From IMG/VR virus record IMGVR_UViG_3300042563_002243, positions 1 through 50,633 of that record: a stretch of DNA of 50,633 nt; one strand, 5' to 3'. The notes beneath the pieces were generated by a model that was not told where the DNA came from, ran no database searches, and was given only the letters and a program-made list of their open reading frames with translations. Positions 1 through 9,200 of this stretch are shown piece after piece (the first letter of the stretch is position 1; each line of letters begins with the position of its first letter). The stretch comes from a virus. The position numbers were made by a program, and so were the translations under genes.

Positions 1-1200
1 TGAGATCCAGAAAATCTGGACCACGCCAGCCCAGTGCGCCTTGATCGTTGCTATCGCTACCAATGTCCTGTGTCAATAGATATCTAGTACCCACTGCTGG
101 CGTCAATAGTACGCTGTTGACATCCACATTCAGTGGATCAATGATGGCATCAATTGGATCCAGTGTGTTGGCCGGTAAAGTGTCGGTAAAAGGAGTATAT
201 AACAATGTGTACGGATCAGTTGGGTGTTCGGCTATGGTGCCAACGATTTCGCTGCCATTGTCCTGTCGTAGTCTCAGGCGACTGATGCCTGAAACAAATT
301 TACCATACTGGTCCAGTAACTGACGCCAGTTCAGATTACTGCCAACCACTACATATCGATCGTTGCTGATGACACCATTCTTTTTCAGTAACTTGATGTG
401 GTATGCACCAGATTCATTGTTCAATACGATGCCGTAGTCCAACAATGTCAACAAGCGTCTGCCGAATGTTCCAAAATCGGGGTCGCTTAAAAAATTACCG
501 TTGTACAGATCATCCAAGTTGGTGATCACAGTGTGTATGACACCCAGTTTCTTGACCTTGGCACTGCTGCTGATCCAGATGGGCAACTCAAAAGTCATTG
601 TGGCAATGTCTATGGGATCTTCTGAACTAGTGGGCACAGTACGACTGCTCCAACTGATGTCAGTCAACATGGCGTAGCTCAAGCTGCCCCAGTCCACATA
701 GTTGTCTGTACTCTGTATTTCCATGGCAGGGTCAAACAACTGACTCAATTGCTCAATTAATTGTAGCTTCTGCTCAGTGTTACTGGTCCAGATGTCCAGT
801 TTCAGTGTCAGCTTGTATGGCACTGGCATGATACGCTCAATGGTGTAGGCCTCGCCCTGATTGTGAGTGTAGGTGCCAGTGATGTTGTCGAACTGCCGCT
901 CACGAATATTCATTTTCTGGATCAGGGTGGGGTCTTGTACACGTTCACGATCAAACTGCAGGGCACTGACATACACGGCCATGGCTGGTACAGTATTCAG
1001 GCTGCTGGCGCTGTTGTTACGTACAATCTGTGCTGCCTGACGACTCTGATCACCGTACATAACTGGCACACGCTGTAATGTGGTCACCCCGTCACGGTCC
1101 TTGCCAAACTGCACTTCAAAGTTGGACACCATGCGAATAAACTGTGTGATGAAGCGTCTTATCTGCCCATCGTAAAAGAAATTGGAATTTTCAATACTCA
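1..1200 (-). CDS. gp15: Proximal tail sheath stabiliser/terminator, gp15-like (partial, 3' end beyond window)
   Basis: Read on the minus strand from the ATG at 1200, the frame stays open for 400 codons to the left edge, so the C-terminus is missing. The N-terminus (SIENSNFFYDGQIRRFITQF, then a VSNFEVQFG stretch and LQRVPVMYGD) follows the T4 gp15 pattern of an FRRY segment, a SNIQIKR-like segment and an RVPITY motif. In T4 gp15 caps the last sheath and tube ring and joins the tail to the neck. The ATG directly abuts the gp14 stop codon, so the two are co-transcribed. The protein is already longer than T4 gp15 (about 270 residues), so it carries extra C-terminal sequence. Confidence 0.85.
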
Positions 1201-2598
1201 TTAATTATCTGCCTTGGGACGCAATGCCTGTGATAAACTTTGTTTTTCATTGTTGACCACCACATTACCTGTGATGTCATATGTGTTGTAGGTGTTGGTG
1301 TTGTTGACGAATGTTCCACGCTGTGTCTGGTACGCAGTACTACCGCGAGTAAGGCTGGTGCGTTGTACATCTTCAATCTTGACCCAACGTGTGCTGTTGA
1401 AACGGAACAGTCGATTGGGCACATAATCAGTACGCAAACAGAAGTCGCCTTCTGCTGGATGGGTGGGGAATAATATGCCAGCCACCACTGGAAACCCATC
1501 AGGTGCCAGACCATCACCAGTCATGTATCCCGGTATAGTCTCACTGGGAGTTACTATGCCAGAGTCTGCTGTGTTGATGATGTCACTGCCGTCCAGGATA
1601 TTATTGTCAGCAGTACTCTCAGCATTGTCTACAATCAAGCCATCAGCATTCAGAGGTCTGACATATATGTGGCTGACGTCATATCCGCTTTGCGGAACAT
1701 CGGTTTCACCCTGTCGAATAATGGCGTCATTGATGGCTATTGTGGTATTGTATGTGCTGAGAATTTGTCCAATGGGTGTGTCTGCTGTACCATCACCATT
1801 GGTGTCAACTCGAATGTTATTCAAAATATCCTTGTATTCCTGACTATCCACCAGTGGATTCAATTTGACACGCCACAAGTGTGGCCACCAGGTGGGACTA
1901 AATCCTTCTGATGCAAAACTACAATCACCCACCACAAAGAATCGCTTCAATGCTGCTGGTATGTCCTGGTTCAGAGGGTCGTAATCAGTTAAATGCTCCA
2001 ACTCCAACACATCGCCTGCCATGATTTTTCTACCAACACCGTCCAACATATCATTCAGATGGAAGGTCATGAACAAGGTACCCGTGGCCAGGAACAGCCC
2101 AAATTGGCTGAGGTCAAAATCCTGATCAGCCACTTGATAGTGTCCACGCATACGATACACATCAGTGTCGTATTTGCGATCACGGTTTTCCATGAACAAC
2201 AAGTCCTGTATGTTCATTTCACTCTGATTGATGTATGCTGGTTTAGTGGCATCAGCACTGAATCCAATTGTGGCACCTGATGATATAGCACTGGTTGTAT
2301 TGGCACTGATGGTGATGACAGTGGCGTTTTTCGCTGTGACTGTGACTCCAGCAGGTATGCCTAGCCCGTATACATGATCACCGATGTTGACGTTGCTGGC
2401 ACTGGGGAATGTCAATGTGCTGCCACCAGAATTGGTTACGGCACTGGTGCTTAATGTTGCAGCCTGACTGGTGGTGCCCAGATACTTGTGCAGCAGAATT
2501 CCAGTAGCACCCAGTGTGAACATTTCTGAAATGCGACGGTCCATGAATTTATAGTCATTGCTGTGACGACCGTTCTGCCATAATGATAATCTTGCCAC
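1201..2598 (-). CDS. gp14: Neck protein gp14-like (head completion)
   Basis: 465 residues. The N-terminus (about 1-35) is followed by a Ser/Thr/Gly-rich insert (about 45-110) that looks like a small beta-domain. Conserved gp14 blocks follow: INQSEMNIQDLLFMENRDRK near 120, FDLSQFGLFLATGTLFMTFH, MAGDVLELEHLTDYDPL and WPHLWRVKLNPLVDSQEY. These match in order the T4 gp14 segments around IQDILFEANFE, SKFGFQIGDHVTFLI, PRIGDLIYWP and KLYVEKWTYNNQEF. With gp13 it forms the neck that closes filled heads and receives the tail. The C-terminal 180 residues are variable. The start has an AGGA ribosome site and a late promoter 23 nt upstream. It is oriented opposite to gp13, unlike T4. Confidence 0.85.
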   Translation of the reverse strand: MARLSLWQNGRHSNDYKFMDRRISEMFTLGATGILLHKYLGTTSQAATLSTSAVTNSGGSTLTFPSASNVNIGDHVYGLGIPAGVTVTAKNATVITISANTTSAISSGATIGFSADATKPAYINQSEMNIQDLLFMENRDRKYDTDVYRMRGHYQVADQDFDLSQFGLFLATGTLFMTFHLNDMLDGVGRKIMAGDVLELEHLTDYDPLNQDIPAALKRFFVVGDCSFASEGFSPTWWPHLWRVKLNPLVDSQEYKDILNNIRVDTNGDGTADTPIGQILSTYNTTIAINDAIIRQGETDVPQSGYDVSHIYVRPLNADGLIVDNAESTADNNILDGSDIINTADSGIVTPSETIPGYMTGDGLAPDGFPVVAGILFPTHPAEGDFCLRTDYVPNRLFRFNSTRWVKIEDVQRTSLTRGSTAYQTQRGTFVNNTNTYNTYDITGNVVVNNEKQSLSQALRPKADN

Positions 2599-2620
2599 TG
2601 TGGAATCCTTAAATATACAG

Positions 2621-2628
2621 TATTTATT
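2621..2628 (-). promoter_or_regulatory. T4-like late promoter for gp14-gp15
   Basis: Minus-strand AATAAATA, one mismatch from T4 TATAAATA. A leader with an AGGA ribosome site lies between it and the gp14 ATG. Confidence 0.65.
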
Positions 2629-2633
2629 GCCGG

Positions 2634-2663
2634 TTGACCCAAAAATATCATTAAATGTATAAT
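2634..2663 (+). promoter_or_regulatory. sigma70-like early promoter
   Basis: TTGACC (2634-2639), 18-nt spacer, perfect TATAAT (2658-2663). The expected start site is about 2670, exactly the ATG of the next gene, so its mRNA may be leaderless. It lies back to back with the gp14 late promoter. Confidence 0.7.
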
Positions 2664-2669
2664 GGTGGT

Positions 2670-2948
2670 ATGGATAAAAAAGCGCAGATTTTACAGCGAA
2701 TACGTGATGTAGAGCATCAGCTTAAAAACAATATAGCCGTTGCTACATATTCGCAGTTCCACAGATATAACGAATTACAACGTATGATGGCCAACATGCG
2801 CCTGATGTACGAGGATCTGGATCGTGAAAGCGTGGAATGTCGCAGATTGGGCAAGGAAACCACCAAGTACTTGGAACACTATGCAAAACTTAGTGACGGA
2901 CTGGATCTGCTGGAGCAGTTGGTCATGACAGCAATAATCATGGGTTGA
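2670..2948 (+). CDS. Small helical protein of unknown function
   Basis: 92 residues from the ATG at 2670 (MDKKAQILQRIRDVEHQLKN). An in-frame ATG at 2655 exists but lies upstream of and within the -10 hexamer, so it cannot be the start of a transcript from this promoter. The sequence is rich in charged and Leu/Met residues with heptad-like spacing, suggesting an alpha-helical, possibly coiled-coil protein. There is no signal peptide or membrane segment. I recognise no family. Position between divergent neck operons and an early promoter suggest an early regulatory or host-interaction role (inference). Confidence 0.6.
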   Translation: MDKKAQILQRIRDVEHQLKNNIAVATYSQFHRYNELQRMMANMRLMYEDLDRESVECRRLGKETTKYLEHYAKLSDGLDLLEQLVMTAIIMG

Positions 2949-2974
2949 CAAATAAATCACTTTAAATATATAAT
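2945..2974 (+). promoter_or_regulatory. sigma70-like early promoter
   Basis: TTGACA (2945-2950), 18-nt spacer, TATAAT (2969-2974). It overlaps the stop codon of the preceding small gene and precedes the gene at 3007, which has an AAGGA ribosome site. Confidence 0.75.
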
Positions 2975-3006
2975 GGTATATCATCTAATTCAGCACAAGG
3001 ATCATC

Positions 3007-4179
3007 ATGGCTATCAAAGTTGACGGCAAAACCATCAAAGCAAAACTTAAGGCTCCTCGCAGTACGCAGGCAGCCGACGAAAAGTATACTGGCACTGAGC
3101 CTGTATGGGATCATGAGCGTGCCTTGAAGATGGATGAGGCAGTATTTGACCATCACATGCGTAAGAGCATGAACTACTACAATTACCACTATTCCACCAA
3201 AGATCTAAAAAAATACGTGGTGGAGTGGGTGCAGACCACTGAGCTGCTGACCAAAGCAGAACTCAGTGCATTTATTCGCAGCCCAGACCGCACTCTGAGC
3301 ATGACCTCATGTGCATTGGTCATGGCACACCGTCAGGGTATGCCCATGCAGGAACGTCACATCAAGTTTATCCGCAATGCCATTCAGCACAGTATTGCAC
3401 TGGCTGGTGACGAAGTTGCAGAGGTCATCAACACTCCTGAGGCTGTGGCTTATCGGCCCACCATTCAGGATCGCATGAATGAAAAGACTGCTGACACCCT
3501 GGGAGAGTTTGAGGGCCATTATGACGAAGCAGTTAAAGGTAAGACCACTTTCAAGTTCTATGAATTTTTGGTTGCCAATGCTGTACCACAAAGTCAGCTG
3601 GGCAAGTACGAAACACTGATTGCTGCCCGTGCTGAAGAACTGTTGGATGCCAGCCAGAAGAAAGACGAGCAATTGACAGAAGGCTATCGCCATTATCGTG
3701 CAGCAGACTTCAAGCGTTTGCTGACATTTCTGACTGGTTGCATCACTGCAATTGAACAGTATCGCAGCGTCAAGAAGCAGGCGAAAAAGTTGCGTAAACC
3801 ACGTGCTGTGAGCAAAGAAAAGTTGGTGGCCAAAGTCAAGTACGCCAAAGAAGACAAAGCACTGAAACTGGTCAGCATCAATCCAGTTGACATCATTGGC
3901 GCCACAGCTCTGTGGATCTACAACACCAAAACCCGCAAGCTGGGCAAGTATGTGGCGGATGCACATGCTGGCACCCTGGGCATCAAAGGCACCAGCATCG
4001 TGGGCTATGATGAAATGAAGTCAGTATGCAAGACCCTGCGTAAGCCTGATGAAAAACTACAGGAATTCCGCAAGGCCAGCAAGGTTCAGTTACGCAAGTT
4101 TCTGGACGAGATTCGTGCTACCGACACCAAGATGAACGGACGTCTGAACGCAGACATTGTACTGCTCAAAGTGGAATAG
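3007..4179 (+). CDS. Conserved T4-like phage protein of unknown function
   Basis: 390 residues, cytoplasmic, highly charged, no signal or transmembrane segment. The start is set by AAGGATCATC before the ATG. The centre (about 245-280) is very basic (RSVKKQAKKLRKPRAVSKEK), suggesting nucleic-acid contact. The C-terminal part (about 295-390) contains TALWIYNTKTRKLGKYV and GTSIVGYDEMKSVCKTLRKP and looks like a compact domain. From memory similar proteins occur in marine T4-like phages as conserved hypotheticals, but I cannot name a function. It is read from its own sigma70-type promoter, so early expression is likely. Confidence 0.7.
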   Translation: MAIKVDGKTIKAKLKAPRSTQAADEKYTGTEPVWDHERALKMDEAVFDHHMRKSMNYYNYHYSTKDLKKYVVEWVQTTELLTKAELSAFIRSPDRTLSMTSCALVMAHRQGMPMQERHIKFIRNAIQHSIALAGDEVAEVINTPEAVAYRPTIQDRMNEKTADTLGEFEGHYDEAVKGKTTFKFYEFLVANAVPQSQLGKYETLIAARAEELLDASQKKDEQLTEGYRHYRAADFKRLLTFLTGCITAIEQYRSVKKQAKKLRKPRAVSKEKLVAKVKYAKEDKALKLVSINPVDIIGATALWIYNTKTRKLGKYVADAHAGTLGIKGTSIVGYDEMKSVCKTLRKPDEKLQEFRKASKVQLRKFLDEIRATDTKMNGRLNADIVLLKVE

Positions 4180-4182
4180 GCT

Positions 4183-4190
4183 GCTAAATA
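4183..4190 (+). promoter_or_regulatory. Late promoter for gp13
   Basis: GCTAAATA immediately after the upstream stop codon. An AAGGA ribosome site precedes the gp13 ATG at 4211. Confidence 0.6.
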
Positions 4191-4210
4191 CTGGCATAAG
4201 GATATAACTC

Positions 4211-5116
4211 ATGCCCAGTATTCCAGCCACCACCCCAGTAATTACAGGCAATCTATCTGCCCGAGGCAGTATGCCTGCCAAGAGTCTATTCAATACCATA
4301 ACAGGTACAGGACCAGGGCAGATTGCATTTGACCCCAATTCCATGTCCACTTCGGACCTTAAACGTGCTGAGATCACGGACTACATCCGTATGCGTCTAG
4401 GTGACGGCATTGTGGACGTGGAACTGGAACAAGAACACTACGAAATGGCCATCAAGCAAGCTCTGGTCAAATATCGTCAACGTGCCAGCAACAGTACAGA
4501 AGAGAGTTATGCGTTCCTGGACCTGTTGCCTGAGACACAGGAATACATCCTGCCCCCAGAAATCCAGACAGTCAAAGTCATACATCGCCGCGGTATTGGC
4601 AGTGTGACAGGAACAACTGCCAGCCAGTTCGAGCCATTTGCATCAGGTTACTTGAACACATACATGCTGACAGCAGGTCGCGTGGGCGGACTAACCAATT
4701 ACGAATTGTTTGTGGATTATCAAAAGTTAGCCATGCGTATGTTTGGCGGATTCATGGATTTTACATTCAACCCTGTGACTAAAAAATTGACCATTATTCG
4801 CAAGATGCCATTTGGCTATGCCGGCCCTGATCAGGCTGAAAGTGTATTGCTACACATATTCAACGTTAAACCCGATCAGATGATTTTTAACGATACATAT
4901 GCTTTCCCCTGGATACAGGAATATGCTTATAGTTTTGCCAAGAGAATCATTGGTGAAGCACGTAGTAAGTTTAACACCATAGTAGGCCCACAGGGCGGCA
5001 CCAGTCTAAATGGTGACGCATTGAAGTCAGAAGCACAGACTGAAATGGACAAACTGGAAGAAGATCTCAAGACATTTGTAGACGGATCCATGCCCATGAC
5101 CTGGGTAACTGGTTAA
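4211..5116 (+). CDS. gp13: Neck protein gp13-like
   Basis: 301 residues, close to T4 gp13 (309). The ordered blocks are recognisable: a helical segment with LGDGIVDVELEQEHYEMAIK (about 65-85), EYILPPEIQTVKVIHRRGIG matching the T4 YIDVPDNVIGVSRVF region, TNYELFVDYQ, NPVTKKLTIIRKMP, and a C-terminus with GGTSLNGDALKSEAQTEMDKL and SMPMTWVTG, matching T4 GGIQLNGQKIFDEATAEIEKL and SGMPLNFFMG. With gp14 it builds the neck on the portal. It has its own late promoter and is followed by the dNMP kinase gene. Confidence 0.88.
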   Translation: MPSIPATTPVITGNLSARGSMPAKSLFNTITGTGPGQIAFDPNSMSTSDLKRAEITDYIRMRLGDGIVDVELEQEHYEMAIKQALVKYRQRASNSTEESYAFLDLLPETQEYILPPEIQTVKVIHRRGIGSVTGTTASQFEPFASGYLNTYMLTAGRVGGLTNYELFVDYQKLAMRMFGGFMDFTFNPVTKKLTIIRKMPFGYAGPDQAESVLLHIFNVKPDQMIFNDTYAFPWIQEYAYSFAKRIIGEARSKFNTIVGPQGGTSLNGDALKSEAQTEMDKLEEDLKTFVDGSMPMTWVTG

Positions 5117-5123
5117 TACTAAT

Positions 5124-5151
5124 TTGACACTGGCATGGCTGTATGTAATAA
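5124..5151 (+). promoter_or_regulatory. Probable sigma70-like promoter for the dNMP kinase
   Basis: TTGACA (5124-5129) with an imperfect -10 (TAATAA at 5146-5151), spacer 16 nt. The downstream gene has a strong AACAGGAG ribosome site. Confidence 0.45.
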
Positions 5152-5172
5152 TACGGCAACAGGAGTATTTCA

Positions 5173-5835
5173 ATGATTATCGGTATTTGTGGCCTGATTG
5201 GTTCAGGCAAAGACACAGTGGCAGATTATCTAGTTAATTTTCATGAATTCCGTCGTGAAAGCTTCGCAGGAACCCTTAAAGATGCAGTAGCAGCAGTATT
5301 TGGCTGGGACCGTACTCTGTTGGAGGGTCGCACCAAACAAGCTCGTGAATGGCGTGAGCAAGTTGATGTCTGGTGGGCAGAAAAGATGGACATACCACAT
5401 CTTACACCCAGATACATCCTACAGCAGTGGGGCACTGAAGTGTGCAGAAAAGGCTTCCACGACAACATCTGGATCGCCAGCCTGGAAAATCGCCTGCGTA
5501 ATGCCACTGACTCAGTGGTGATTAGTGATTGTCGATTTCCCAATGAGATCAAGAGTATCAAAGAGTCTGGCGGTATAATCATACGTACCAGGCGTGGTCC
5601 AGATCCCGAATGGTTTAAAGCAGCTGGCATTGTCAATATAGGGCCTACCCGTAATCTCAGTTGGGCCAGCAACAAAGCAATCCTATCCAATTACAATGTT
5701 CACGTCAGCGAAACTGCCTGGGCAGGTACAGAATTTGATGTGGAATTGGACAACAATGGCAGCATAGACGATCTGTATGCACAGGTCAGAAATCTGGTAC
5801 TAGCGGGCTCCGCTTCCAGGGCAGACGACTGCTGA
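5173..5835 (+). CDS. gp1: Deoxynucleoside monophosphate kinase, T4 gp1-like
   Basis: 220 residues. The N-terminal P-loop is GLIGSGKDT (residues 7-15), typical of dNMP kinases, followed by the family segments SFAGTLKDAVAAVFGWDRTLLEG (about 31-53), LTPRYILQQWGTE, and DCRFPNEI (about 119-126), which carries catalytic/substrate residues of the T4 gp1 type. The enzyme phosphorylates dNMPs to feed phage DNA synthesis. The last 50 nt overlap tail-to-tail with the minus-strand gene at 5786-6136. An early-type promoter upstream fits a nucleotide-metabolism gene. Confidence 0.87.
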   Translation: MIIGICGLIGSGKDTVADYLVNFHEFRRESFAGTLKDAVAAVFGWDRTLLEGRTKQAREWREQVDVWWAEKMDIPHLTPRYILQQWGTEVCRKGFHDNIWIASLENRLRNATDSVVISDCRFPNEIKSIKESGGIIIRTRRGPDPEWFKAAGIVNIGPTRNLSWASNKAILSNYNVHVSETAWAGTEFDVELDNNGSIDDLYAQVRNLVLAGSASRADDC

Positions 5836-6136
5836 ATATTTCTTCCTGGCAGTTTAGACATACAGTTTTGATGTTGACCCAGTTATTATTTTTAAGGTTT
5901 CCGTCCACATAGAATACTACAGATTGTTTGGGTAGTTTGAATTTAAAGCCACAGCGTTCGCATTGTGGCTTTTTCTTGTATCCTGCCAGCTGCCAGGCTG
6001 CAGGTTTGGGTGCCAGGTTTTTGCCAGCACGTATACATACATCGCACATCTTGCGATAATATCTCACACCTTTCTTGATACTGTTTACCGCCACTGGCCT
6101 TTGATTACAGGTCGGGCAGATTCCTCTGGGCTTCAT
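5786..6136 (-). CDS. Zinc-ribbon / HNH-like small phage protein
   Basis: 116 residues starting at the ATG at 6136 (MKPRGICPTCNQRPVAVNSI). A longer frame to 6193 exists, but a late motif sits exactly between the two candidates, so the shorter start is preferred. Four CxxC motifs are visible: CPTC, CDVC, CERC and CLNC, indicating one or two zinc sites. The sequence around PAAWQLAGYKKKPQCERC and FYVDGNLKNNNWVNIKTVCL resembles small cyanophage proteins sometimes labelled HNH endonuclease. The final CLNC lies after an N-rich segment, as in degenerate HNH folds, but a complete HNH triad is not obvious. Nuclease activity is therefore unproven. Confidence 0.65.
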   Translation of the reverse strand: MKPRGICPTCNQRPVAVNSIKKGVRYYRKMCDVCIRAGKNLAPKPAAWQLAGYKKKPQCERCGFKFKLPKQSVVFYVDGNLKNNNWVNIKTVCLNCQEEIFSSRLPWKRSPLVPDF

Positions 6137-6141
6137 ATATG

Positions 6142-6149
6142 TATTTACG
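6142..6149 (-). promoter_or_regulatory. Late promoter ending 5 nt before an ATG
   Basis: Minus-strand CGTAAATA. Five nucleotides separate it from the ATG at 6136, so the A of the start codon is the expected +1. Confidence 0.55.
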
Positions 6150-6198
6150 CATAAACCATAATTATGGGCATCATAACCCCCAGAAAAATGCACATAAG

Positions 6199-6206
6199 AA
6201 TAAATA
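6199..6206 (+). promoter_or_regulatory. Late promoter for the tail sheath gene
   Basis: AATAAATA followed by a leader of about 35 nt with an AAAGGAA ribosome site before the ATG at 6248. Confidence 0.6.
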
Positions 6207-6247
6207 TCTACAAGTGCATTATAGTATTAATTTAAAGGAATATTGCC

Positions 6248-9200
6248 ATGGCATTAGTATCTCCAGGTCTACAAATCACAGTTACTGACGAAAGCCAGTA
6301 CGTATCAGCATCAGTTGGTACAGTACCTCTAGTCTTTCTAGCAACTGCTCAGGATAAAACAATCAACGGTTCATTAGCAACCGGAACAAGTGCAGCCAAC
6401 GCTGGTGTATTGCAGGTATTTGGAAGTCAGCGTGAATTAGTATCCGCACTGGGCTATCCAAGTTTCAAACAAACAGCAGCTGGTACGCCAATTCATGGTG
6501 ACGAGCGCAACGAATATGGTCTGATGGCCGCTTATTCAGCATTGGGTTTGGGCAATCGTGTTTACGCCGTTCGTGCTGATATCGATCTGGCACAATTGGC
6601 TGGTACCGCAGTTCGCCCCAGTGGTGATGTGGCTGACGGCACGTATTGGCTGGACCTGGCTGATACCGACTGGGGTATCCACGAATGGAACGCAAGTACA
6701 CAGGCATTTACAGCAAAAACTCCCATCCTGATCACATCTAGTTCAGACACCAGCAATGTAACATACGACGGCGGCTCACCATCTGGTTTGACCAATGAGC
6801 CAACACCATTGGCCAGCATCGGTCAGATTGGCAGTTACGCAGTAGTGGCCACAACCACCAGTAATCGTATTTTCTACAAGCGTTACGATAACGTTTGGTA
6901 TCCCGTGGGAACCACTGGTTGGCAGAATGCCTGGCCCACAGTCACAGGAACTGCTACTAGTCCTGCATTGACCAGCGGACAAACAATCATCATCAACAGC
7001 ACCACTACAGTAACATTGACTGGAACTACGGTTACGGCCATGGTCACTGCCATCAATGCAGCAAGCATCACTGGGGTAACCGCTCGTGTGGTCAATAACA
7101 AAGTGGAAATCTATGCTACAGAAAACAGCCAATCAGATGGATCAACCACCAATGGCCAATTGAGATTACAGGCTGGAGCCACAGGAACATTGTTGACCAA
7201 TCTGGGACTGACTGCTGGCTATTATTTTGGTCTGGGTGTTACTAGTGTCACTGGTGTAGTTTACGGATCATATGCCGAGGCTCCTCAGTGGGACACCAGT
7301 GGTGCATACCCTTCTCCAACTGGTGGTGTATGGCTAAAAACCGGAACATTGGGTGGCGGGGCCAACTTTGCATTCAAGAGATACAATAGCCTGAGTGAAA
7401 GCTGGACCACACAGTCAGTGAACGCATACTCTGGAACTGCTACTGCAATTTATGGCCTGGATCCAGCTGGCGGCGGCAGCAACATTGGTGTTGGTACAGT
7501 GGTAATGATTCAGGACCCCAACACAGGCTCGACCTTGAATTTGTACATGGGTGGTTACAGACCATGGCGTCGTACGGTATTTGGTGCAGTAAAAGCCACA
7601 GCCGCGCAAGCCCCAACCAGTGCATTTACGTCAGGAAATTATTTTACACTCAGTGCCACTGCACCCGGAAGTGCTGCATATACTGCCTATACCATCACAG
7701 TCAATGGAACAGCGGCATCAGATTTTGTTGCAGCCGTTCTAGCTGCTAATATTCCATATGTAACAGCTCAAGTTGAAAGCAATGGGGCCATCAGTATCAC
7801 ACACACCACTGGCGGTAACATACAGTTGATTGCAGTCAATGGACAACAAGATATTCCCACAGTGGCTGGTTTCGTTGCTGGAGTATCTAATGTTACTGTA
7901 ATTGGTAGCACAAGATTGGTAGCTGGTTGGTCCCTATTAACTTACACATATAGCATTACGCAGCCCACAGCTGATCCAGTTGATGGTGTGTTATGGTATT
8001 ATAACGATGCCACCACTATCGACATCCTGGTCAACAGCGGAACAGCATGGAAAGGATATCAGAGTCTAAGTCTTGATGCCCGCGGCTATCCACTGAACAC
8101 AACTGATGACGGCGGTGTTATTGTAACAGCCAGTGCCCCAACGTCACAAAGCGATGGCAGCAGCTCATTGGTGGCCGGTGATTTGTGGTTGGACACCAGT
8201 GATCTGGAAAACTTCCCCAAACTGAACCGCTACAATGGTACGAGTTGGGTAGCCATTGACAACACCGACCAGATCAGTCAGAATGGTATATTATTCGCTG
8301 ATGCACGATGGGACACTGGTGGCACAGTTGATGCTGTATCAGGTACATTACCCACAGTGGCAGATTTGCTGACCAGTGATTACACTGATTTAGATTGTCC
8401 TAATCCATTACTATATCCACGTGGTATGCTGTTGTTCAACACACGCCGTAGCGGCTACAACGTCAAACGGTGGGTTGGTGATTATTTTAACTATGCCAGT
8501 TACAACAGCGTCATGAGTACATATGCAGCTGGTACCACATACGCAGCTGGTAGTCGTGTTGTTTATGGTTCTGCATTGTATGTTGCCATCGCCGGCACAA
8601 CTGGTAATTTACCAACCAATGCCACATACTGGTCGGTATTGCAGTCAGGTGCATGGGTAACAGCCAGTGGCAACAAGACCAATGGTGCCATGTATGCAGG
8701 GCATCAGGCACAACGTGCTATGATTGTCGAGGCCATTAAATCGGCTGTTGACAGCAGTACACAAATCCGTGAAGATCAATTCCAGTACAATTTGTTGACT
8801 GCTCCTGGTTACCCAGAAGCCATCAGCAACATGGTGGCATTGAACAATGACCGTGCCAACACAGCATTCGTCATTGGCGATACACCCATGACCCTGAGCA
8901 CCAACGTTGTGGGACTGACCAATTGGAGTAATGGCGTAACAGAAGGTGGATTGACCACAGCTGACCCATACCTGGCAGTGTATTACCCCAGTGGATTGTC
9001 AAACGACGCACAGGGCAATACCATCATGGTTCCACCCAGTCACATGGCTCTGCGTACATTTATCCGTAACGATCAGCTGGCTTACCAATGGTTTGCACCA
9101 GCCGGTACACGCCGTGGATTGGTTGATAACACAACTGATCTGGGTTATCTGGATACTGCAACTGGTGAATTTCAACGCACTGGTATCAGCCAGAGCCTGC

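Noticed and set aside
48-1078. Plus-strand open frames opposite gp15
   Set aside because: They are shadows of the minus-strand gene, which has a continuous family-matching translation.
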